A stretch of DNA of 64,000 nt from Sanderia malayensis (lineage: Eukaryota; Cnidaria; Scyphozoa; Semaeostomeae; Pelagiidae), in assembly GCA_013076295.1 (NCBI GenBank), contig RQOL01000660.1, positions 3,348,001 to 3,412,000 of the forward strand. Direction: 5' to 3'. This document shows, in pieces, positions 11,401-22,500 of this stretch (its first letter is position 1; every line of letters starts with the position of its first letter). The notes below the pieces were generated by a model, which was not told the DNA's origin, did no database searches, and saw only the letters and a list, made by a program, of their open reading frames with translations. Made by a program: the position numbers and the translations under genes.

Positions 11401-14400
11401 TCAGCCCAAATGGAATGTCTTGAGACTAATTTCTGGCAATTAAATTGTTAAAAGTGTGGTCATAGACGTTGTACCTGAATCCTTGTTGCAGCTTCGTCTC
11501 TGCCATCCTCGGCAATATAGCGACGTCCCTTTAGATGAAGATTGCGGAATAAAAGAAGATCGTATTGCAATAAAATCACGTTACCGAATACCGAATACCG
11601 AATACCGAATACCGAATACTGAATACTGAATACTTACTGGAATCATCAGGAATCGATTAACATCATCTCCATTCATCATGCAAGTCATCAGATCCTTGAA
11701 AAATTCGAAAATAAAATAATCGTTAATTTAGACTGACATAAACTTAGAATTTCCATCGCTTGATTGTGATGGAATCTGTTGGCTCTGTTTATTGAAAAAG
11801 TAAGCCTCTGGTACCTCCTTTGTTGCATTTAGATTTCCTTCGAAGTATAATGCCAAATCAACAAATCTAAAAAACAAATCAAAGAGTATGCAATCCAAAA
11901 GGAATATGGGTACCTACTGCTAATTATTGATACTGTAATTAGAATTGACTGAGTGACAGCAATGAGCGGTAGTTGGAGAAAAAATAAAATACAGCTATTA
12001 GGAAAAAGGGGATTATTAGAAAGAAGAAGACAGAGAACAAGATCAATCAATAATGGAAATTGATAGAAATAGCACTGACAAGAAGTCTGATGAAATTAAT
12101 TAGGATCTTCTTATCACTTAGTGATCATTTCCAGCTGTATAGCATAAATATAGTCAGTAGTTCGTGAACGCCTATCCAAAGTATATTACACGGAGCATCA
12201 ATCGTGACCAAAGTTTCGGTTTCAAAATAATTCGATTATCGAAGCTGATGGATGAGAAATGAAACAAGTAAGTTACTGCGTCTACTTACTGGTCTCCATC
12301 GATAATTGCAATTGGAATTGAATAATCCACAAGGAACTTTTCCATCTTTGTCAAAAGAGACACGATGCTAAATCGGCAAAAGAGGGAGGACGTTGATGAA
12401 ATTGATAGATTGTCAAATAAACAGTTATAACTAAATTGAATGTCAGAGGGAAATGAATAAGAGCATACCTGCCCCAACAAGTCTGATAAAATTGCTTGAA
12501 GGCAATGAAGTCCTTGAAGAAGAAAGACAAAGAATATTCAGATTCAGACATAAAATCATTTTGAAGATTCAATGAAAATGGTTTACAGTTTATTAACGCA
12601 TGCGTATATAATACATTTCCCACGTGTGGTTTACATACAAATTTAAATCTGATTTCATGGCATTAAACGCTTGCTTGTTGACCATTGTCTGTACAAAATG
12701 CCACTGGAAGTTTTCATAACTTTTGTTGAAAGATTGCTGATCTTAAATGATTTGATTTTGAAGTAGAGATCAGTTATTCTATTTGACAAAACGAGGAAAG
12801 AGGGTGAGCTTTAGTGGCAGCTCTGTATATGGCATAGGACACCCCGGGGAAGATAGGGTTTCGCCTTTTTTTGGCGAAATTTTATTGGAACCGGCAGTTT
12901 TTATAAAAGTTTTCATTAATTTTTCATATGTTGTTAATTTTTTATTATTTGAATGATAAAGATTAACTGCTGAAGGCAAAGACGAAACTTTCAAACTTAC
13001 AAATGTTTCCAACCATTGGCAGTTAAAGCTCAACAGTTAGAGCCTCTCATTTGGAAGTTGTTGCTGCCTTCAACAATTATTGTTTGGATGACAGGCTTTT
13101 CTATTACAGATGTTATCTTATAGACATTCTGGCATATTACATGTGGTAGCTTTCAATATGGGCATGCGCCGACGATTTCAATCATGCGCTGCAACATTAA
13201 ATCTTGTCCAGCGGTTTTTCAATTGTTTTCCCAGTGTTTTTACTGTGTTGCATTGGGAATTCTTCTCGTGAAAATGATTGCCAAATTTGGTTGTGGACGA
13301 GATAGCAAATATTCATTGCAATTACAAATCATATTTCATTGAATTTCAAAAGTTGATCCTGCATCCATTTCGCATCTATTTAGTAAGATTTAACGTTTCT
13401 TTAGCCATATTTTATTAAATTTCGGGAGTTTAAATTACAAGTGAATGTAAAGTTCATAGAAGAATGAATGAAAAAGGTAGCAGAATAAATTCAAACTTAC
13501 GTCTGTAGATGTTCTAGTTGCTCCATTTTGAATAATAAACTTATGAACTGCATTGCCTTCTTCAAACGTCGGTGTTGGAAAAGGAACAAGAGCCTGAACA
13601 AAATGAAGAAAATCATCCATCAATATCCTCCTTTAACAAACCCTGACCCCCTTGGTTACCTGTACATTATGCTGGAATTTCACATAGACACGTGTTAAAG
13701 TCGCGGAGGCTGATGCTTACTTGAGTTCCTTTGATGCTTGTGACGTCAGAGAAAGCAGAGATCGTATTGCGCGCATCATCTCTGTTTCCGAATTGGAAGT
13801 CAGTGTTGGATGTGCTGGCTCTGTTTCTGAGACTCCTTGCTTTCTCATCCTGCCAGTGAGAAGAGAGATTCAAACATCCACGGGAAGGTAAATGAACAAT
13901 GAAAAACAAACACTTTACCACGGTGTTTGATTGATGAGATGGGTAAATAAAGAGAGAAAGGGGGGAAGGAGAAGCATGGGTCAGCAACAATAATGTGATA
14001 AATCACCTGGTTTCGGAAAGTCACCCTCGATTGTCTTGAAATGACTAAAAACAAATAAAAAGGCAGATAAATAGTTTGTGTTGTGATTGCTAAATGCTTG
14101 GAAAGAAATAGAAGAAGAGATATGACATAATAATAACAATAATGCCCTTATTTAAGTGTCAAGGTATTTAGCATTTCTACTAATTGGGGACACAGTCATT
14201 TATTACCCCAATAACCTGGGTACTCATTTACCGACCTCAACCTTGACAGTTCAATTTGCAAAGGATACACAATGAAACAGCAAAAAACAGAAAGAAGAAG
14301 GAGATTTTGATCAAGAAGAAAAAGAAGGAAGGAAAGAAGTAAAAATGAAACAGAAAAAGATTATGAGTAATGATAAATGAGAAAAAGGAAAAGGAGGTCT

Positions 14401-17400
14401 TTATGAAGAAGATGATAAAAAGAAGTTGAATGAAAGGTGGTTGGCAAAGAGTTAATTGAAAAAATACGATAAATTGGTGGCATTAATAAAACATGAGAAT
14501 GAAAAAGAGGAAGATGCGATAAAAGAAGACGACTTATGCAAATATGCTATTGCTATCAGATGAAGTCCCACCTCTGTCAGTTGACTGGGTAACATTTCGA
14601 GAATCAGAAGTTTTTGCCGTTTGTTCATCAATTTTTTTCACACCTTTCTTTTCCTTCCTTTCACCCTCTACTGTACCAGGAACATGCAGCTGTGAATGTA
14701 AACATAATCGATTAGTTGGTTGACGATAAAAACGATCAAGACCTAATGAAATAAATCTGATCAACATGATAAGCAGTAAGAAGAAGAATCAACAGTGGTC
14801 ACAATCGATAATGATTAATGAATCCAAATAACCTTGGCTTGTTTCAGTTGAACAGGAGATGGGTCCAAAGTAATCTTTGCGCTGTTCTAAGAGAATGCAA
14901 ACACAAATATAACGATTAATGCAAAGACAAGCGACTATGAGCATAACAGCTCTATTAGTGGTATTGCATAAGAAATGGCTGCATGAAATGCAAAACAGCA
15001 CTTACTGGTATAAAATTTCTTTCGATGAGAAACAGCAGTCCTTGGTTGGCATCATCAGCAGACATTGCAGGTGGATTCTTCGGAGAAAAGACAAGTTTTA
15101 ATCAGACTTCAAAAATAAGACGTAAATAAATGGTGTTTCAGATTAATGCCGGTTGGAACTACGTCCACAGTACATCTAGTGGAATTCATGAAACTGGTAG
15201 CACTTGGGGAGGGGAGACACGGCGAATCGTCCATAAAATAATCAACTTACCAGGCTGTCTTTTATTGCACCTTTCGTCAAATCTGCCGACAAACTCTGAA
15301 AATTCACTTTTTGTCTCTTAGGTAGTTCTGATATCTGCAAAAACAATGAATGATCGATAATAAACAATATCAAGATGGTTCTTGACGCACATAATGTAAC
15401 TCAATTGTAGTTGGCAGTGATAATAAATATGTTACAAACATCTTTTTCAGGTTTATCTTTTAAAGCAGGTAATGATACGCTGTATTTCTCATTCAACAAT
15501 CTTCTTGAATCGTGGCTCAGTGGATTAATTATTGCCTTGATCCTTTGAAGGTTCAAAAACTGTAAAAACAAATACAATAAGAGCATTTTAAAGCGATCTG
15601 AAAAACCCAATCACAAATGATAGACGTTGTTTATCAAATACAAAAACAAGCACATGCTATATAATTTAGCACCTCTCTTTTAAAGTTATTTGAAACGAAT
15701 TTAATCAAACTAATAGACTGCAATGTTCAGTAGAAGTAATAGATAAATAGAACTCAGTGATGTAGGAGCCGGGGGGGGGGCAGAAAAACAACGCCCCTCT
15801 CACTTTTTGGCAGTGGGGGCATTGTCGCTCTATAAGGGTAGCAGATTATGGATACAAAAGGCGCAACATTGAAAGGCGTGAAAACCATTTACCAGCAGTA
15901 ATGTAAAAAAGGGATGATGATGGTAATCTTCAGCATAGTTCTTCGATTAATATAGAGCATTATACTGCAGTGCTTAGTTTGCCATCTATTCAGATCAAGT
16001 ATTTAAAGGCAAGAAAAAGATAGCTTACCTGTTGACCAGGTGATAAAGCTCCAGGCCCAACTGAACTGTGTTTGCTTTGAATTGGTTGCAAGTCTGAATT
16101 GGCAAAACCAGACTTCGCAGTTCTAAAAATGAAACAATGAAACAAGATACAGTCCAACTTGGTTCTACGAATACGGTGGTGTAGCCTAGTGGATAATGGC
16201 CAATAATAATAATAGCCAAGTTTCCTATCCCAAACCTTCGTGAGTTTGAATCCACGAGAGATCGGAATTACGAACGACACACTTATAACATTTATATAAG
16301 AATATAACACATAACATAACATATAATTTATATAACACATTTATATAAGAATATAGTCCATAACAATATTGTATTGAAAGCAATCTTGGTCCAAAAAATT
16401 CTGCCTCTAGATTTCAAAATGTTGATGATTATGTGCATTCAAATTAGTTTCTGAGGTTTTCTATATTTGTTACTCTATTTTGTTCTTGTTTTGTTTTCAT
16501 GGTAAAGTCACATGAACAAAAATTTGAATTTTATCTTTGATCTTCAAATTGCGCGTAGACCTTCTCTTTATTTAAAAATAAGTTGCTGAAATCTATTATT
16601 GCTGAAATACTACGTCTTGTAGTATTACGTCATGCATACCCGTGAGCAGTAGCCTTTATATGACACTGCCCATACACGCCCACCTTTACGGCTCACTAGC
16701 CCTAACCCTAACCCTAACCCTAATCCTAACTGATACATCAGGCACTGTCAGTAATATTACGTCATGCATTCTCCTGCGAAGTAACCTATATATGGCACTG
16801 CGCATACACGCCCACCTTTACGGCTCACTAGCCCTAACCCTAACCCCAACACTAACCCTAATCCTAACTGATACATCAGGCACTGTCAGTAATATTACGT
16901 CATGCATTCTCCTGCGAAGTAACCTATATATGGCACTGCGCATACACGCCCACCTTTACGGCTCACTAGCCCTAACCCTAACCCCAACACTAACCCTAAT
17001 CCTAACTGATACATCAGGCACTGTCAGTAATATTACGTCATGCATACTCCTGCGCAGTAAGCTATATATGGTACTGCGCATACACGCCCACCTTTAAGAT
17101 ATTTAAATTACAAATTGATTAAAATACAAAGTAGATGCTCTCATCAGGTTTTGAACCCGTGGTCTCGAGGTTAGTGTGCAGGTAAGCTACCGGTACTCTA
17201 CAAGAGCACTTGCCAGCAGTAGAGAATAGTAGAAGGTCAAAGGAATCAACGCACCACACACATAGTCATCCTTCACCCGTTAATATTAGTCATCTACCGT
17301 TAGATACGCTCTACATATGTCATGCCACATTTGAAATTGGCCGGCACAGCAATTCATTCGGTTATCAAATTAATATGTGCGCTTGACATACAACAAAACA

Positions 17401-19441
17401 AACTCATTTTAACAATGTTAACAACTAGTTACTATATTAGTATTGGTATCATTGTTATTTTTATTGATGCAAACAAAATAAGAAAGATCTTTACTCAAAG
17501 TGGAAGAAAAGAAAGAAGATGAGCTTGATTGATAAAAAAACAAAGAAACGCCATAATTTACCTTCTTGACACGGGAACCAATTGATTAGGCTTCTTACTC
17601 TCCACCGATGTAGTCAAACATTTATCATTAACCGACTTTATGACATTTTCTGTTTGCCTCTGAGGATGGAATGAACAAACTAATAAGTAAAATGAATATA
17701 GATATTAAAGATAAATAGATGAATTCAATGTTAAGAAATATCAAAAAGTGATTTTGATTGAAAATGATAATTTGCAAATGGGAAAATCGCATAAAAATGA
17801 TGAATCATGCTCGCCAAGTGATGCCGAATTAACGCCTTCGATTTCCGTATGACTTGTAATTTGTAAACAGTTTCTTATCCTTTCGTGATGTCAAAAAACA
17901 TAAAAAATGCCAGAATGAAAAATTCGTTCTGAGTCAGATGTCGACCAGTTTATAATAAACAACGGAGATAATGAGAATGATAATGATGTTGAGAGTGGCA
18001 AAGATATCGACAATGTTGAAACAAGCAAAATCCACATCGATATTTGCTATGAAAGCGTATTGGAAACTATTATAATGTAACCGGAATGAAAAACACACCG
18101 GCGCAGTCAAGCATGTTATAATCTAAAAATTTGTTCCCAGGTGCAAAATTTATCATGGATTCTGCGTTCAAATTCATTTTGCATGGAGAAACTAGTCTTC
18201 TGATTAACAAATTTACCTCAATATGGCAATGTGTTTCATATTCAAGTTGCATAAGATTTGACTGTGGTCGAAAGATATGTTTTGGTATGGTAGGCACGTG
18301 ATAAATGTCATAGAGACGCACGCTATCGAGCAATGAGAAAAATTGGACGTAAATCGACGCTTTTTATAAGAAACTTCGGTCAGCATTAATGCTAAATGCT
18401 TCTTAATATGACATAAAAATTTTGGTGTTTTAACATTAAAAGTTTCTTAATTCGTTTTTTTATTTTTGGGATTACAAATTACATTGATGTCTTCAAATTA
18501 GGCATTAATTACAAAAATCCTTTCCAAACAAAAATTAATGAAGCTCTTCATATGGATATGAAGAGCTTCAACTCTAGCTTCTTATAAACAAGTTTCTTGT
18601 TAAAAAAACATATGCTTGGTTGAATGATTATTTGAAAAAATGCAAAAAAACCTGGAAACAGGTGAATGATGTATTGGAAAAAATGTCTGGAAAATGTCAT
18701 TAATATCTTTATCAAAATTGAGAGCAGTGAGAAATGAAAAGGAAGTTAATGATATCATCAAACACACTCATAAAGACAATCATTCAAAAAGTATGAAAAT
18801 CGTATACCTTAATGTTAGTTTCAACTTTTTCAATGATTCCTTTGAGCTTCAACATTGCTGACTCATCATGTCCTGTCTCTCGTAATATATCTTCCTTCAT
18901 CTTCTTTATGTCTTCTTGAGCCTGCACCACAAATTATAAACATCATAATCATAACTTTACAAAAATAAAACAATTGAGAACACCATCCTCCTTCGCAGAG
19001 GCTAATGTCCCATAAGCTATCATTGGATGGTAAATTGACACCAAAACATATTGTAAATATAGCCATAGATGGCAGATAGTAACAACTGCCTTCATAATTA
19101 ATTCATTCAACTGACACGCCCATCTTTGTCACAGCAGATTTTTTAAAGGTTTTTTGTGTTTTTGAGTCTTGTAATGCAACATTTTGCACATAAATTTTTC
19201 TATTTCAATCTTTTTTTTACCTTCCAAAGAACTTCCCCAACCCCAGCCAACATCTCTGGCGAAGCTTCTTCGACATCGAAACCTTTCTTTGCATTTTCAC
19301 CTTCTGTTACAAAAAGTGGTACAGATATATTATCCATACTCATCAAAGCCTTTACCCAACTCTTCAGCTCTAAAATTTGAAATTCATTTGCAAACCTTGT
19401 TGCTCATTTTTCGCCATTTTGAAAAGATCAATAATCTCCAT
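5419..19441 (-). CDS. IQCH: IQ motif-containing protein H (IQCH)
   Basis: Exons: 19441-19396, 19369-19221, 18921-18808, 17659-17562, 16122-16029, 15559-15440, 15334-15251, 15077-15006, 14886-14833, 14689-14572, 14044-14007, 13849-13721, 13593-13501, 12688-12635, 12512-12469, 12367-12290, 11866-11815, 11694-11638, 11528-11475, 11342-11276, 10997-10891, 10689-10623, 10503-10420, 10268-10102, 9641-9586, 9316-9231, 8994-8864, 8654-8561, 8172-7957, 7850-7744, 7411-7244, 6865-6668, 6393-6271, 6083-6022, 5886-5778, 5643-5419. They join in frame into 1204 codons plus stop; human IQCH has about 1030. Family landmarks are [15 protein letters not shown], the IQ motif [14 protein letters not shown] (near residue 515, across the 11475/11342 junction), [41 protein letters not shown] and [18 protein letters not shown]. 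The C-terminal half is the ATP-grasp-like IQCH region. IQCH is a calmodulin-binding protein needed for male fertility in mammals. The least certain splice sites are around 14572/14044; the start is the first ATG facing TRMT13. Confidence 0.94.
6154..6226 (+). tRNA. tRNA-Arg (anticodon CCT)
   Basis: A 73-nt cloverleaf lies in an IQCH intron on the opposite strand. The acceptor arms GCCTCCG and CGGAGGT pair, with a G-U at the first position as in animal tRNA-Arg-CCT. The anticodon loop is CTCCTAA with CCT at 6187-6189, reading AGG codons. Box A (TGGCCTAATGG) and box B (GGTTCGAGTCC) are intact, so it has its own pol III promoter. A run of T after 6231 can terminate pol III. It has no intron. Confidence 0.95.
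9652..10050. repeat. 32-bp minisatellite interrupted by a MITE
   Basis: Units containing CCAAAATCAGATCTATGTAA occur three times at 9652-9737 and once more at 10019-10050. The two parts were one array before a 279-bp MITE inserted. It lies in an IQCH intron. Confidence 0.75.
9738..10016. mobile_element. MITE with 28-bp inverted ends (IQCH intron)
   Basis: The left end is CAATAGGGGACAAAAGTCCT and the right end is its complement, with TA on both sides (9736-9737 and 10017-10018). Inside is a second partial inverted pair: a C-rich tract near 9802-9820 and a G-rich tract near 9908-9927. No transposase is encoded; the open frames on both strands are products of the palindromic interior. Tc1/mariner-type by its TA target. 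Confidence 0.8.
11583..11637. repeat. 7-bp tandem repeat starting at a splice donor
   Basis: About seven copies of ACCGAAT/ACTGAAT. On the gene strand the array begins inside the GTAAGTATTC donor of the IQCH exon that ends at 11638, so the donor sequence itself grades into the repeat. Confidence 0.8.
14200..14236 (-). repeat. Fragment of SINE 3' body
   Basis: The complement reads GGTCGGTAAATGAGTACCCA followed by GGTTATTGGGGTAA. This matches the body of the fuller SINE at 50284-50525 (GTCGGTAAATGAGTACCCAG, then a G run and GTAA). It lies in an IQCH intron. Confidence 0.55.
16175..16280 (+). repeat. tRNA-derived SINE, head fragment
   Basis: It starts GGTGGTGTAGCCTAGTGG, which resembles a pol III box A. 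It then has a box-B-like GAGTTTGAATCC and continues TCGGAATTACGAAC. The same order is present at 50284-50390, so the two are one family. A small AATAATAAT insertion separates the boxes. It lies in an IQCH intron on the antisense strand. Confidence 0.6.
16642..17097. repeat. Satellite of 132-138 bp units with telomeric CCCTAA tracts
   Basis: Three full units and a partial fourth share CACCTTTACGGCTCACTAGC; this segment begins at 16681, 16813 and 16951, and its start recurs at 17089. Each full unit then carries CCCTAACCCTAACC-type tracts, including variants CCCCAACA and AATCCTAAC, followed by TGATACATCAGGCACTGTCA and an ATTACGTCATGCAT block. Units two and three are almost identical. The tracts are the complement of TTAGGG, the animal telomere repeat. 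A 151-codon frame stays open across the array because the 138-bp period is divisible by 3; it is not a gene. Confidence 0.9.
17138..17212 (-). repeat. tRNA-like sequence (tRNA-derived SINE or tRNA pseudogene)
   Basis: On the minus strand it has a GTGCTCT/AGAGCAT acceptor-like pairing, a degenerate box A and a box B (GGTTCAAAACC). The T-stem does not pair properly, so it is probably not a working tRNA. It sits just after the telomere-like satellite. Confidence 0.45.
18539..18570. repeat. Perfect 15-bp hairpin
   Basis: TGAAGCTCTTCATAT and its exact complement are separated by GG. It lies in an IQCH intron. It may be the core of a decayed MITE; no other role is visible. Confidence 0.7.
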
Positions 19442-19548
19442 GGTGACATTCGAAGCTAAGAGACGAGGTTTTCGTGGATATGAGGCTGAACTTGGTGCAT
19501 TCTGAGATTCACTAATGATATCTATCAATAGCGGAACTAAAAGATTTC
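19442..19548. promoter_or_regulatory. 107-bp bidirectional promoter gap, IQCH/TRMT13
   Basis: The start codons of IQCH (-) and TRMT13 (+) are 107 bp apart, or 119 bp if TRMT13 starts at its second ATG. The gap must contain both 5'UTRs and the shared promoter. No TATA box is evident. Confidence 0.6.
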
Positions 19549-22500
19549 ATGCTCTTAAAAATGGAACATAAGAATGAACCAAAGAGATGTGGATTTTATG
19601 TCAAAAGGAAACGAAGATGCTGCAAAATGCTTCCAGCAAAAGGAAATACTTATTGTGCAGAGCATTTGTGTTTTCAAAGTGATCAAAAGGTAGGAGAAAC
19701 ATCGAATTGTTTTTACTTTTTTGTTCAAGTACAAGTATACACGTGGTGTTCATGACGTGGTTTTGTTTATAATTCTCAGAATCTGTACCATTGGTTCCAT
19801 TGAAGCAAAGTTTGAGCAGTCCAATAAATAGATAATGTTGAACTGCTCATCTGTAACAGAAACATTAATCTCAGACGCAGTGACCAATTCGACCTTCCTT
19901 CTATTGTTTATTCTATTGTTCTCTCTTCTATTGTTCTATTGTTTAACACTTCTGTCGAGTTTATCATGCCATGCTGTGCACATCAGCGGTTATTGTTTTG
20001 AAGTGTCACGTGATTTTTACGCAGGGTTATAAAAGTGTCAGAGTAAAATGCCCTCTTGATCCAAGCCAGTAAGTAGTAACCAGAAATCAATTTGTTTTGA
20101 ATTTAATTAAATATCAGTTTGCATGCTTTGATTAATATTATTAATGATAATTTACATTCTGTAGCACTGTTTTTAAAGACAGACTGGAAAAGCATCTGCA
20201 AAAATGCAATTCCAGGAAAAAGACTCAAGAGGTTTGCTCATTGATTCGTTTAAGTGGCAGCACCATGGATGGGAGGGACTGCAGGACACTTCTTCCCAAT
20301 AGTTTCCATGCCTAATTTTTAATTGTTTCTACTCCCATAATTATCGTCTTGTAAGGCATTATCTCATCAAAGGGTGTGGTTTCAACTGAAAGTGTGCAGT
20401 CACAAAAGTTTTAGAACATTGCTTTCTCCATTTTCTTGAGCTGACACCACCCTTTATTGTTTTATTGTATATATATCTTTTATTATACCATTATGACATA
20501 TTCATGCCTCTTACTTACCCATTGTAAGCCAAGCCATGATACGAAGGTATTTTACTCACTCTTTTCTCTGAACTTCATATGCTTCATTGTGATTGTATGG
20601 CCTTATGAATTACCAAGCATCTTGGGCGTTCTGATTTTTAGAAATATTACGAGAAGAATATAAATTCTGGATTAGCTGATTATCAGTTCAGTCAAAATGA
20701 AACAGTAAGCAGTTGATTAACTGATTAATTGAGTGATTAGCTATGTGATTGGTCAATTAGGTGATTAAGGCAATCATTCAAGAGTTTTGAGGTGTTTTTC
20801 TTTCAGACAACTTTGAACGCAGTTTTGAAGCCTGAACTCTATGATTTAATACAGCGTGTCCAAGACTGCTATTCTAAGCACAAGATTGAACCTGATACAT
20901 GCATTGGCTCTCACAATGCTCTTGCAAGTGAGCTTAAAAAGGAAGAATATGGACCAACAACTCGAAAACATTTAATTCAACAGGTAGCTATCGATAAACT
21001 TTATTGATAAACCTTTCTCTCCATTTTATATTCGCTATGGCTCTTTTTCTCCCTCAAGTCAGTAATATCTCCTTCAGCCTGTAAAACCTTTGTTGAGGGA
21101 TTTTGATCACAGTCAACTCTGTCTAATTCGAACACCGTAAAAAAGCGTAAAAATGTTCGAATTACAAAAAGCTCGAATTGTAGAGGTTTGTTTTGTAAGA
21201 ATTGGTTCATTAGTGATCCTTGAAGGGACATAGACTTTCGTTCGAATTAGATAGAGTTCGAATTATGCGAGTTCGAACTATGCAGATTTGACTGTATGTC
21301 CACTTCTCCCTAACTTTAGTTTTTATCCAATCATTTGAAGTTTGTCTGGCTCATTATTCAACGTCATCATTCCATGCCCTTTTCCATCGTCCCGTTTGCT
21401 TTATTCTCTCGTTAAATGGAGAATAATATACCCTTATTTTTACGTCCTCGCAATTAGACCAAGTATAACATGCAACACAAAGCTGTCAGCCTATTCAATT
21501 AAGTTTTCTAATATTTCTTCAACTTGAAACGTTATGAACGATTTCATTTCGCTTATGATTAATTATCACTAATTCTGTTTCCCTCTTTGTAGGCTTCGCT
21601 GATAAATATAATTGAATCTTCAAAAGCGTTCCGAGCAAACACGGCTTTCGTTGAATTTGGAGCCGGCAAAGGTAATAAGCAGTCGTCGTAATTAACCAAC
21701 CTGCATTTCATGTCAACGACGTTGTATTATTATTTTTCATATCAGACTAATAATTCAGAATTCAGTGGAGATAATGTCACTGCTGGTTTATGTATGGAAA
21801 ATGGTCAACAAAAATTTAATGGGGATAAATCTCAACATAGTAACATATCTACATGCATGCATATTTGTTAAGGCGGCTCAAATAAAGGCAGCCTTGTGGA
21901 CCCGCTAAAAATGAATAGTGCTAATAAAATGAAAGTATTTTGAAGCCTGTACAGTCTATGAAATTGTATAATTTAACAACTCCCAATCAAACTAGTTTGC
22001 TAATACACAAGAGAAGACCCGCAGATGCAAGCCAACTTTTAAAAGAACCTTTAGGCTGATGTTTCTCCTAGCGAACTTACAACATTTTATTACCCTTGGT
22101 ACTAGAGAGCTTGAGCCTATGAAAGGGGAAAACGGGGCAAGAGAGAATAAAATAAAAGAAACAATTCAGATCGTGGTGTTGAAATAAAACATAAATTGTT
22201 TGATTTGTTCATGTGACTAATTTAAACCAATCATAATGAATATCTCGATTGCTACACCAGAACGAGGCATTGTATGGAATGTTCCATAGCCTTCATTTTT
22301 CCTTTTCTTTAATCCTTTTTTTCCTCGTTGTTCTCTTTTCATAGTCTCAGACTTCTGGCACCCCGGATAAACGTTTGACAAGCGTTTATAATTTTGTTTA
22401 GTCTTGCCAGCCGAAGGAGACTCTGAATATAACAAAGTACTTTTTCCTTTAGGACTCCTTATTCGTATTGATGTCTCTCAGATACCTGTCGTGTATATAT

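Noticed and set aside
13667..13990. 107-codon minus-strand frame
   Set aside because: It partly overlaps a real IQCH exon (13849-13721) but extends through both splice sites into introns.
16642..17097. 151-codon open frame across the telomere-like satellite
   Set aside because: The two full 138-bp units keep frame by period alone. The protein is three copies of the same words and has no start or splice context.
17138..17212. Functional tRNA on the minus strand
   Set aside because: Box B is present, but the T-stem is mispaired and no clear anticodon arm forms.
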